From Maribellus sediminis (GTDB taxonomy: Bacteria; Bacteroidota; Bacteroidia; Bacteroidales; Prolixibacteraceae): a stretch of 64,000 nucleotides of DNA. Each line of letters opens with the position of its first letter. Position 1 is the stretch's first letter. The notes below the pieces were generated by a model that saw only the letters and a list, made by a program, of their open reading frames with translations, did not search any database and was not told the DNA's origin. Of this stretch, positions 38,033 to 46,082 are shown piece after piece. A program made the position numbers and the translations under genes. The stretch covers positions 310,001 through 374,000 of the forward strand of contig NZ_WXUB01000002.1 in the NCBI RefSeq assembly GCF_011799805.1, written 5' to 3'.

Positions 38033-38290
38033 AAGCCACAAGCTGCAAGAATCAAGGAATGACAACAATAAAATACAATCCGGCGGCGCACAATGAATTT
38101 AATCGATTAAAAATGTTTCACGCGCCGCCTCAACATAATTACACCATTGTCATCCCGATCACGAGAATTCGTGAGAGGGATCTGGTTGCAAACCAAGAGC
38201 AAAAGAATGTCGAATGATCCCCTCAGTTTACACCCGCCGGGCTGGGATTAACGATTTACAATTACAAATACGATTGCATTCCAAAAATTT

Positions 38291-38373
38291 CCCCTCCTAT
38301 TATAGGAGGGGTGGTAGCGACACATAGCATGTTGTGGAACAATCAACTAGATTTCGCTACCGGGGTGGTAATA
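38291..38373. repeat. A element copy 3 with swapped inner stem
   Basis: Same outer hairpin and same right flank as copy 2, but the inner CCGTCAGCTGACGG unit is replaced by an unrelated 49-bp segment whose ends still pair (GGTAGCGA with TCGCTACC). Confidence 0.85.
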
Positions 38374-38584
38374 CAAGCTTCGAGCCAGGAGCAATGGGCC
38401 GTGAGCCAAAGAAGATGTCAAAAACAATAAAAAAGATTCCGTCGGCACACAATGAATTTAATCGATTAAAAATGTTTCACGCGCCGCCTCAACATAAAAA
38501 TATCTTGTCATCCCGATGACGAGCACCAGCGAGGAAGAGGGATCTCACGCAACGAAGAACCGAATACCGATTGCAGATACGAAG

Positions 38585-39050
38585 AAAAGTAATGAGACAT
38601 GAGTAGTGAGAATTGGGAATTGAGAATTGAGAATTGAATATTTGTCACTGGTCATTTGTCAATAGTCACTGTAAACTGGGACTGAGACTGCGACAGCGAC
38701 TGAGACTGTAAACTGAGACTGGCAACTGCGACTGAAAACTGAACAATGAACACTGAACACTGATAAATTGTTGAATTGAGCTGTGAGCCACGAGCCACGA
38801 GCCGCGAGCTGCAAGTAGCAAGTACTGAGTAGTGAGTAGTGAGATCGAGAATCAAGCATCAAGCATCCAGTATCAATCCTTCAGTCCCTCAATCACTGAG
38901 ACTGAGACTGGCAACTGCGACTGAAAACTGAACACTGAACACTGATAAATTGTAAAACTGATAAATTGTTGAATTGAGCTGTGAGCCACGAGTTGCGAGT
39001 ATCAAGTATCAAACATCCAGTATCAAAGATCCAGTATCCGGCATAAAAGT
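38585..39050. repeat. Drifting heptad array (D array)
   Basis: Runs of 7-bp words that change one or two letters at a time: GAGCCAC, GAGCCAC, GAGCCGC, GAGCTGC, AAGTAGC, AAGTACT, GAGTAGT, GAGTAGT, then GAGAATC, AAGCATC, AAGCATC, CAGTATC, passing into TGAGAC/TGGCAAC/TGCGAC/TGAAAAC/TGAACAC words. Much of 38,805-38,960 recurs in the same word order at 41,221-41,395. No coding potential is seen. Confidence 0.75.
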
Positions 39051-39058
39051 CATTTTCG

Positions 39059-39066
39059 TATATTTG
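39059..39066 (+). promoter_or_regulatory. Candidate -7 box for the toxin-antitoxin pair
   Basis: TATATTTG fits TAnnTTTG and lies only 16 bp before the antitoxin start codon, implying a very short leader. No -33 box is clear. Confidence 0.45.
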
Positions 39067-39081
39067 TAAAAAGAATGAATC

Positions 39082-39312
39082 ATGGATTCCATCATCATAC
39101 ATCCAAGAGATAAAAAAGAATTTAATTTTTTTGTGGAACTGGCACAACGACTGGGTCTTGAAATCAATACCACCAGCGATGTTATCGACGCTCAACTACT
39201 GGCGGATATGGAAACAAACAAAAAAACCGGATATGTTGCTAAAGAAAAAGTTTTAAGCACGATCCAAAATATTCTTAACGAGCAGAAAACAGACTATAAA
39301 AATGAGGATTAG
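39082..39312 (+). CDS. Antitoxin-like small protein of a type II pair
   Basis: 76 residues, acidic and Lys-rich, predicted mainly helical (EFNFFVELAQRLGL... VLSTIQNILNEQKTDYKNED). I do not recognise the family from sequence, but it precedes and overlaps (by 11 bp) a RelE/ParE-type toxin gene, the standard order for an antitoxin. The helical C-terminus would be the toxin-wrapping segment. No obvious DNA-binding domain was identified. Confidence 0.7.
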   Translation: MDSIIIHPRDKKEFNFFVELAQRLGLEINTTSDVIDAQLLADMETNKKTGYVAKEKVLSTIQNILNEQKTDYKNED

Positions 39313-39568
39313 CTTTCTCAGTGGTTTTGAGAAAGACCTAGCTCGTAGTAAAGATCATACACTGGCTAAAATTGTCTTTCAGTGTATTCAACAAGTTGAA
39401 CAAGCTGATACCCTCGATGAAATACCTAACGTCAAAAAACTAAAAGGCCACCCTACTGCGTATCGCTACAGAAAAGGAAAATACCGGATAGGTTTCTTTT
39501 TTGAAAACGATACAATAATTTTCGCAGCATTTGCACCAAGAAGTAAAATATACAGTAAGTTCCCTTAA
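39302..39568 (+). CDS. RelE/ParE-superfamily toxin
   Basis: 88 residues. The start (MRISFLSGFEKDLARS) gives the first beta strand and helix. The KKLKGHPTAYRYRKGKYRIG core and the final IIFAAFAPRSKIY strand match the RelE/ParE toxin fold, including the Arg/Lys-rich centre. By family it would be an mRNA interferase or gyrase inhibitor; the two are not separable here. It lies between two repeat arrays inside the EPS locus. Confidence 0.8.
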   Translation: MRISFLSGFEKDLARSKDHTLAKIVFQCIQQVEQADTLDEIPNVKKLKGHPTAYRYRKGKYRIGFFFENDTIIFAAFAPRSKIYSKFP

Positions 39569-40599
39569 ACGACAGTTTATTGAAATTAATCCCTATCCAT
39601 CGGCAGACAGGCATTAACAGCTACAAGCCGCAAGCTTCAAGCTGCGAGCCACGAGCTTTGCGCTTAGCGAATCACAGCCGCTTAGCGCATAAACAAGTAG
39701 AGAGCACAACGCAAAGAGCGAAGAGTAAAGAGCATGGAGCTGAAAGCAAAAAAACAAATAATGAGTACAGGGTATCAAATATCTAGAATCAAGCATCAAG
39801 ACAAGAATCACCGGCCATTTGGACATTGAACTCTGAACTTTAAACTTTTGCCTTTGTCCTTTTGCCTTTAACTCAGTCCTTCAATCCTTCAACTTCGAGC
39901 CGCAAGCCGCAAGTAGCAAGTACTGAGTCGGAAGTACTGAGTATCGAGTATCAAGCAAGAGATTCCGTCGGTCGTACCTCCCTCGGAATGACAACTATAA
40001 AATATAATCCGGCGGCGCACAATGAATTTAATCGATTAAAAATGTTTCAAGCGCCGCCTCAACATAAAAATATCTTGTCATCCCGATGACGAGCACCAGC
40101 GAGGAAGAGGGATCTCACGCAACGAAGAACCGAATACTGATTGCAGATACGAAGAAAAGTAATGAGACATGAGTAGTGAGAATTGGAAATTGAGAATTGA
40201 ATATTTGTCACTGGTCATTTGTCAATAGTCACTGTAAACTGGGACTGAGACTGCGACTGTAAACTGAGACTGGCAACTGCGACTGAAAACTGAACACTGA
40301 ACTCTGAACTCTGAACTCCGGATAGTGAAATAAAAGATTCCGTTGGTTTCCGGTAAATCGTGAAAGGCTATACCTCTTTTGGAAAGACGATTTCATTGAT
40401 TTTAGCCTCTTGGCGTAGCTTTTTGGAGCGAACAAAACACAGCCTTGACTTTTTTTGTAACTTTTCGGTCACAAATGTTTAAGCCCGTTTGGTTGAGTGT
40501 AATGAAATCCCGACGATATACCGGGGCAGGACAAAAGCAACAAAAAAGCGCTGAAGTATCCGAATTGAAGTTAACATCTCAACAGAAAATACTTTAACA
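39569..40599. repeat. 1.0-kb repeat mosaic between the toxin gene and cysC
   Basis: No gene. Drifting word array (about 39,612-39,960), TTCCGTCGG...CTCGGAATGACA fragment (39,961-39,992), B element (40,011-40,058), C element (40,077-40,115), a shared GCAACGAAGAACCGAATAC tail and a second D array to 40,325. The last 270 bp (40,330-40,599) contain no element I could name, only a CTTGACTTTTTTTGTAAC stretch resembling common Bacteroidota intergenic sequence. Confidence 0.75.
40011..40058. repeat. B element copy 4
   Basis: 48 bp, GGCGGCGC...GCGCCGCC with the central TTTAATCGATTAAA palindrome; one base differs from copy 1 (GTTTCAA for GTTTCAC). Confidence 0.85.
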
Positions 40600-41214
40600 A
40601 TGACAGACCATATCTACACAACATTTGATAGTATAAAAGACAGAAGCGCCAAAGAGGTCTATTTGAAACAGCGTGGCAAGGTTATCTGGATGACTGGTTT
40701 AAGTGGTTCAGGGAAAACCACCCTGGCCAGTGCCCTCGAAAAACGACTTTTTGAGCTCAACTATTTCTGCCAGATCCTCGACGGCGACAACGTTCGTTCG
40801 GGGATCAATAAAAACCTGATGTTTACCGATGCCGACCGTATGGAGAACATCCGGCGGATAGCCGAGGTGGGTAAACTGTTTATGAACTGCGGCATTATCC
40901 TGATCTGTGCCTTTATCTCCCCTACCAACGCAATGCGCAATATGGCCCGCGAGATCATTGGCGAAGCGGATTTCCTGGAGGTGTTTATCGATACTCCGCT
41001 GGAAGTGTGCGAGCAACGCGACCCCAAAGGGCTGTATAAAAAAGCCCGTGCCGGCGAGATCCCGAACTTTACGGGTATCTCCTCGCCTTTTGAAGTGCCT
41101 GAAAAGCCCTTCCTGCACGTCGACAATACCCAACCCGACATTAACGAAACCGTTCGCGAGATGCTGAAAAGGATAATTCCGGAAGTACGCTGGGATCCAA
41201 GTGAGATACTGTAA
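40600..41214 (+). CDS. cysC: Adenylyl-sulfate kinase
   Basis: 204 residues. P-loop GLSGSGKTT at residues 33-41, then LDGDNVRSGIN (APS-binding), FTDADRMENIRRIAEV and CAFISP, and GLYKKARAGEIPNFTGISSPFE near the C-terminus, all of the CysC family. It phosphorylates APS to PAPS, the sulfate donor for sulfotransferases or for reduction. No ATP sulfurylase (CysD/CysN) is in the window. Its presence in a capsule locus suggests PAPS is used for polymer sulfation (inference). Confidence 0.95.
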   Translation: MTDHIYTTFDSIKDRSAKEVYLKQRGKVIWMTGLSGSGKTTLASALEKRLFELNYFCQILDGDNVRSGINKNLMFTDADRMENIRRIAEVGKLFMNCGIILICAFISPTNAMRNMAREIIGEADFLEVFIDTPLEVCEQRDPKGLYKKARAGEIPNFTGISSPFEVPEKPFLHVDNTQPDINETVREMLKRIIPEVRWDPSEIL

Positions 41215-42171
41215 AGAAGAGCCACGAGCCGCGAGCTGCAAGTAGCAAGTACTGAGTAGTGAGTAGTAAGTAGTGAGATCGAGAATCAAGCATCGAGTAT
41301 CCAGTTTCAATCCTTCAGTCCCTCAATCACTGAGACTGAGACTGAGACTGTCAACTGCGACTGAAAACTGAACAATGAACACTGATAAATTGTAAAATTG
41401 AGCTTCGAGCCACGAGTTGCGAGTATGAAGTACAGAGTAGTGAGATTTGGGAGTTGAACATTGAATATTGGACATTTTACTTTATCCTTTTGCCTTTTGC
41501 CTTGACACAGACCTTTTGCCTTTTAACTTTTTACTTTTACCTTGAACTCAATCCTTCAGTCCTTCAGTCCTTCAGTCCTTCAACTTCGAGCCGCGAGCTG
41601 CAAGTAGCAAGTACTGAGTCGGAAGTACTGAGTATCGAGTATCAAGCAAGAGATTCCGTCGGTCGTACCTCCCTCGGAATGACAAAAAATGGTATAAAAT
41701 CCGGCGGCGTAGAATGAATTTAATCTAATAAAATCGTATCGCGCGCCGCCTCAACATAAAAATATCTTGTCATCCCGATGACGAGCACCAGCGAGGAAGA
41801 GGGATCTCACGCAACGAAGAACCGAATACCGATTGCAAATACGAAGAAAAGTAATGAGACATGAGTAGTGAGAATTGGAAATTAAACCCTGAATACTGCG
41901 ACTGAACACTGATCTTCGTGCTTACAACATTAAAGCATTTTCGCATTCATGCATTAACTCAGTCCTTCAATCCTTCAGTCCCTCAATCAATGAGACTGGC
42001 AACTGCGACTGAAAACTGAACAATGAACACTGATAAATTGTAAAACTGTTAAATTGTAAAATTGAGCGACAAGCAAAGGAATATCGATTGATGATTAACG
42101 ATTTACGATTGCAGATTTGTTCTCTGAACACTGAACTCTGAACTTTTAATACTAAACTCTGAACAAAAAAA
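41215..42171. repeat. 0.96-kb repeat mosaic between cysC and the flippase
   Basis: No gene. D array (41,217-41,650) that begins 3 bp after the cysC stop codon and repeats the word order of 38,805-38,960; a run of TCCTTCAGTCC words (41,550-41,585); TTCCGTCGG/CTCGGAATGACA ends (41,652-41,683); divergent B element (41,703-41,750); C element (41,769-41,807); second D array to 42,165, ending only about 6 bp before the flippase start codon. Confidence 0.75.
41703..41750. repeat. B element copy 5 (divergent)
   Basis: Same length and inverted GC-rich ends, but the centre reads GAATTTAATCTAATAAAATC, so the central palindrome is lost. The AATAAAATC stretch links it to the B-like element at 35,657-35,705. 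Confidence 0.75.
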
Positions 42172-43713
42172 GTGAGCACCGCCAACCGAGTAATAAAAAA
42201 TACCGGCTTTTTGTATGCCCGCATGGGGATTACCATGTTTATCTCGCTCTACACCACGCGTTTGATTTTAAACGCCCTGGGAGCCGAGGACTTTGGTATT
42301 TTTAATGTAGTAGGTGGCGCCATTGCCATGATGGGTTTTCTGAATGCCGCCATGACAGCGGCCACACAGCGATTTATGTCTTACGCCGAAGGTGAAGGGA
42401 AAATTGAAAAACAAAAAAGCATTTTTAATGTAGCTATTGTACTTCATTTTTTTATTGCTATAGTTCTTGGCATTGTTCTGCTTATTGCCGGCTATTTCTT
42501 TTTTAACAGCATTCTTACAATCCCTGAAGAACGTATGTATGCGGCAAAACTGATCTACTATTTTATGATAGTAAGCACCATGCTTACAGTGATGACCGTT
42601 CCCTACCAGGCCGTACTCAACGCTCATGAAAATATGCTGTATTTTGCTATAGTGGGTGTAATTGAATCACTGTTAAAGTTAGCTGTTGCTTTAATAGTAG
42701 TCAACACCATTCTCGACAAACTAATTATGTACGGAGTCTTAATGGCAGGTATTTCACTGACTGTAATGTTGATCATGCGGGTATACACGCATAAACATTA
42801 TTCTGAATGCGTTTATGCCCCACGAAAATACTGGGACAAAGATTTGATGAAAGAGATGACTTCCTTTGCAGGATGGAGTTTATTTGGCAGTTCTTCAGGT
42901 ATAATTTCCGGATACGGTACAAATATAATTCTTAACAACTTCTTCGGTCCTGTTTTAAATGCCGCAAATGGAATATGTGGACAACTTAATGGACAGTTAA
43001 TGGCATTTTCAAATAACATGATGAAAGCCGTGAATCCTGTAATCGTTAAAAGTGAGGGACAGGGAAATCGGAATCAGATGTTTAAAGTGACTTTCACTGC
43101 GGGCAAGCTTTCTGTTTTGTTATATTCCTTTTTTGCAATTCCCTTTATACTCGAAACTTCCTTTATTTTGAAGTTATGGTTAAAAGAAGTACCACCGTAC
43201 ACGGAAATCTTTCTTCAGCTAATGTTTATTCAGGTACTTATTGAAGAAATAACAATGCCATTAGGTACATCAATTTCGGCTATAGGTAAAATAAAGCAGT
43301 ATAATATCATTGTTTCAATAATTCTGTATTCTGAGATATTCCTTTTGTTTCTCGCTTATATAATAGGATTTCCACCACAAACTCTTCGCATTGTTGCGAT
43401 CATTGGGGCCTTTGGCATTACACTTTATAAAGTTTGGTATTGTAAATACTACTGTAATATGCCTTTGGTAGAATTCATAACGGATGTATTTATGAGAAGT
43501 GCGCTTGTAATAATTTTAACATTGCTCATTGGCTATATATTGCAGTCATTTTTCGATATTTCTTTAGCCCGAATGATTATTGTAACCTTTGTATCGTTCC
43601 TATCCTTCGGTGTACTTTCTTATCTTCTTGGACTTAACCAACAGGAAAGATTAAGAATTAATGACTTTATTCTACAAAGGCTTAAAAAGATTCTTAAACA
43701 TAACTATGATTAA
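42172..43713 (+). CDS. Wzx-like polysaccharide flippase (MATE/PST superfamily)
   Basis: 513 residues from a GTG start, the position where related proteins begin (NRVIKNTGFLYARMGITM). About 12-14 membrane segments; the ALGAEDFGIFNVVGGAIAMMGFLNAAM stretch is typical of Bacteroidota O-unit flippases. It should move lipid-linked repeat units across the inner membrane. The first ~250 bp look GC-richer than the AT-rich remainder, suggesting a recombination joint inside the gene. The next gene starts at 43,706, overlapping it by 8 bp. Confidence 0.88.
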   Translation: MSTANRVIKNTGFLYARMGITMFISLYTTRLILNALGAEDFGIFNVVGGAIAMMGFLNAAMTAATQRFMSYAEGEGKIEKQKSIFNVAIVLHFFIAIVLGIVLLIAGYFFFNSILTIPEERMYAAKLIYYFMIVSTMLTVMTVPYQAVLNAHENMLYFAIVGVIESLLKLAVALIVVNTILDKLIMYGVLMAGISLTVMLIMRVYTHKHYSECVYAPRKYWDKDLMKEMTSFAGWSLFGSSSGIISGYGTNIILNNFFGPVLNAANGICGQLNGQLMAFSNNMMKAVNPVIVKSEGQGNRNQMFKVTFTAGKLSVLLYSFFAIPFILETSFILKLWLKEVPPYTEIFLQLMFIQVLIEEITMPLGTSISAIGKIKQYNIIVSIILYSEIFLLFLAYIIGFPPQTLRIVAIIGAFGITLYKVWYCKYYCNMPLVEFITDVFMRSALVIILTLLIGYILQSFFDISLARMIIVTFVSFLSFGVLSYLLGLNQQERLRINDFILQRLKKILKHNYD

Positions 43714-44314
43714 TAATAAGATCTTAAAACAAATAATATTGGATGGATTAAATGGAATTAAAATGACTTTTTTCCTCAAGAAAAGACCGTTTCGGCTATT
43801 TTGTTCCGACTTCGAATATTCGTACACCATTTTGGGGAACAAAGCAAAATGTTTTTATACATGAAAATTGCGGTATAAATGTTTGCGCGAATTTTGTTTG
43901 CCAAATAGGTAAATTCACGATGCGACGCAATTGCTCAGTTGGCCCAAACTTGACAGCTATAACTTTTAACCATAAATATGAATCTGTTGGACAAAGACCT
44001 GAATTACAAGACTGGGATGATTTGAATCCAATGATGTACTCGTAAACGAAGATGTTTGGATTGGAGCAAACGTCACTCTTTGTCCAGGGACTATTATAGG
44101 AAGAGGATGTATTATAGCCGCGGGAAGTGTCTGTGTAAAAAACAAAGATTATCCCCCTTATTCAATTATTGGAGGAAATCCGGCAAAATTTCTGAAATTC
44201 AGACTTACACTTAATGAGCAAATCAAGCAGGAGGAGTTGTTCTATACAAAGGATGAACGTCTTTCAATTAAGATTTTAGAAGAAAATTTTATGAAATTCA
44301 CTAATACTCATTAA
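43706..44314 (+). pseudogene. Hexapeptide-repeat O-acetyltransferase broken by two compensating frameshifts
   Basis: Starting at ATG 43,706 the frame reads MINNKILKQIILDG... GNKAKCF and then hits a stop at 43,864. Dropping one T in the T5 run near 43,853-43,857 restores IHENCGINVCANF... QDWDD to about 44,031. Adding one A at about 44,031 (CCAATG for CCAAATG) then restores NDVLVNEDVWIGANVTLCPG and a left-handed beta-helix tail (IIGRGCIIAAGSVCVKNKDYPPYSIIGGNPAK) to the stop at 44,312-44,314. The two changes cancel, so start and end share a frame and would make a 202-residue protein. It is coupled at both ends to its neighbours. Either a recent pseudogene or two homopolymer base errors. Confidence 0.85.
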
Positions 44315-45099
44315 TGAAAAATTATTCGGTTTTTATTTCCTCGTCAGATGCCTATTCCGACATCTGGCCACTCTTCTTCGACTTATTTCAGATGAACTGG
44401 CACGACTTTAATGGAGTAATCTACCTGAATACAGAAGAAAAAGAATATAGTCATCCAGGATTAAATATCGTTTGTACAAGAGTTGGCAAACTGGGAAGTT
44501 TTGGAAAAACTTTTCGGGCTGGTCTAGATAAAGTACCAACTGATCACGTACTCCTAATTATGATCGATTATATTTTCATGGATAAAGTACGACCTTACAA
44601 ATTGGAAGAATACTACAATTATTTTGTATCAGAAAACCTGGATACACTTTGCCTGGTACATCAAAATTATCCAAATCAAATCCCATCCGTACATCCGGAA
44701 CTCAACAATGTTATTCCACCAGCGCCTTATGTTATGTTCTCGTATCAAGTTGCATTTTGGAAAAAAATAATACTTAGAGAAATGGCTTTACCTCACGAAA
44801 ATCCGTGGATGTCGGAGTGGTATGGTTCCAAACGCGCAGAAAAAATGAAAATAAGATTAGCTTGTTTGAAGCAGGACCTAGAAAGGCCAATACAATACGA
44901 TTTAAAAGGTTGTTTGCACCAGGGAAAATGGTTGGATAATGCTGTTGATTTCATCCGAGCAAAAGAACTAAAAGTCAACTTCGATAAGCGTGGATGTTAC
45001 GTAGATGGATACAACTCCTTAATATTTAGAGTTAAACTTAAATTAACTATCTGGTCAACCGGATTAAGAGGAAGCTACTGGGACTTATGGAAAAGATAA
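44314..45099 (+). CDS. Putative glycosyltransferase
   Basis: 261 residues. The start codon overlaps the stop codon of the broken acetyltransferase gene (TAATG). An alternating strand/helix pattern opens with YSVFISSSDAYSDIWPLFF, and a hydrophobic strand ending in Asp (DHVLLIMIDYIFMDKVR, near residue 85-100) sits where GT-A enzymes carry the metal/nucleotide Asp. It resembles small unassigned transferases in Bacteroidota O-antigen loci. Sugar and linkage are unknown. Confidence 0.6.
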   Translation: MKNYSVFISSSDAYSDIWPLFFDLFQMNWHDFNGVIYLNTEEKEYSHPGLNIVCTRVGKLGSFGKTFRAGLDKVPTDHVLLIMIDYIFMDKVRPYKLEEYYNYFVSENLDTLCLVHQNYPNQIPSVHPELNNVIPPAPYVMFSYQVAFWKKIILREMALPHENPWMSEWYGSKRAEKMKIRLACLKQDLERPIQYDLKGCLHQGKWLDNAVDFIRAKELKVNFDKRGCYVDGYNSLIFRVKLKLTIWSTGLRGSYWDLWKR

Positions 45100-46082
45100 A
45101 TTCAAAAATAGATATCTTCATTTTGAAAGCCAGACGAAAACTCTGGAGTAAGGTTGTTGCATACGCCACACCAACTCGATTCTATTGCTTATTATATCGT
45201 AGTTATTGGCATTATATTTTTCATATTTCCAGAAAAGATATCAATTCTAATAAAATCTATTTTTCCGCACGACCAAATCCCGGAGCAGGTATTGGTCACC
45301 AAATGGCCAACTGGATAGCTGGTTATTGGTTTGCAAAAAAGTTTGAACTCAAATTCGCAAATATTGCATTTTCTGATCAGGCATGGGAAGATTTCCTGGG
45401 ATTTGGACAAGACGAGATAACAGTAGATGCCCTTATAAGAAATGGATATAAAAAGAGAAGATTACCATTGTTTGGTGAAAACAAAACAGAAGAAGTAGAA
45501 CGAACTAAAAAAATAATCGCTTCCTATGCCGGTCAAAAGGTGGTTTTTATTTGTGAACAGGATCAGTCTTATAGCGATCAGTTTGGTGTAATGGACGACA
45601 TACAACGAAAATTTTTTAAATCGCATGCCCGGAAAAAAGATCAATTAATTTATTCACCTGATCATTTTAATATTGCTATACATGTTCGCCGAGGTGATAT
45701 ACTTTCCGATCCACACAATCCAAACTTACAAATGCGATTTATTAGCAATGATTATTTTTTGAATACATTGAATAATGCTATAAAACAAGTTCATACGACA
45801 AAGCCTGTTCATATGTACTTTTTCTCACAGGGTAAACCCGAAGATTATCCCGAATTTGACAGTTTCAAAAACTTGCATTGGTGCATGGATATGGGGGCAA
45901 AAGAAAGCTTTTTACACATGGTATTTGCCGACTTACTGATTACGAGTAAAAGTTCTTTCTCGTATAAACCTGCCTTATTAAATCAAGGGATCAAAGTGTG
46001 CCCAAAAGAATTTTGGCACGGATATCCCGATACTAAAGATTGGATATTGGCAGATAATGAAGGAAATTTAATTGTAAAATAA
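45087..46082 (+). CDS. GT11-like glycosyltransferase (possible alpha-1,2-fucosyltransferase)
   Basis: 331 residues. The AIHVRRGDI block near residue 205 matches the HxRRxD motif shared by GT11 and related fucosyltransferases and contacts GDP-fucose. GAGIGHQMANWIAGYWFA near residue 67 corresponds to the glycine-rich N-terminal motif of that group. Gmd, Fcl and Fkp in the same locus supply GDP-fucose, which makes fucosyl transfer plausible. It overlaps the previous gene by 13 bp. The assignment to fucose rather than another deoxysugar is inference. Confidence 0.65.
   Translation: MEKINSKIDIFILKARRKLWSKVVAYATPTRFYCLLYRSYWHYIFHISRKDINSNKIYFSARPNPGAGIGHQMANWIAGYWFAKKFELKFANIAFSDQAWEDFLGFGQDEITVDALIRNGYKKRRLPLFGENKTEEVERTKKIIASYAGQKVVFICEQDQSYSDQFGVMDDIQRKFFKSHARKKDQLIYSPDHFNIAIHVRRGDILSDPHNPNLQMRFISNDYFLNTLNNAIKQVHTTKPVHMYFFSQGKPEDYPEFDSFKNLHWCMDMGAKESFLHMVFADLLITSKSSFSYKPALLNQGIKVCPKEFWHGYPDTKDWILADNEGNLIVK

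Larger units (their letters stand above)
37706..38371. repeat. Tandem duplication, units of 324 and 342 bp
   Basis: Both units start with TACAAGCCACAAGCTGCAAG and run through the same order of B, C and A elements. They differ by scattered substitutions and by about 18 bp, which is explained by a replaced inner stem in the A element of the second unit. The left unit starts only 9 bp after the permease stop codon. Confidence 0.85.
37698..39081. repeat. 1.4-kb repeat mosaic between the permease and the toxin-antitoxin pair
   Basis: No gene. It holds a tandem duplication of 324 then 342 bp (37,706-38,029 and 38,030-38,371), each unit with a B element, a C element, a CCCGCCGGGCTGGG segment and an A element. 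A third, separate B-C block follows (38,441-38,545), then a long drifting array of about 7-bp words (38,585-39,050). Several short open frames run through the repeats; their shared peptide (HNEFNRLKMFHAPPQH) is simply the translated B element. Confidence 0.8.

Noticed and set aside
37987-38217. Short open frames through the repeats (also 38,334-38,519, 39,862-40,089, 41,454-41,717) sharing the peptide HNEFNRLKMFHAPPQH
   Set aside because: The shared peptide is the translation of the B element; the frames start in unrelated repeat sequence, have no conserved start and differ outside the B element, so they are repeat DNA, not a gene family.
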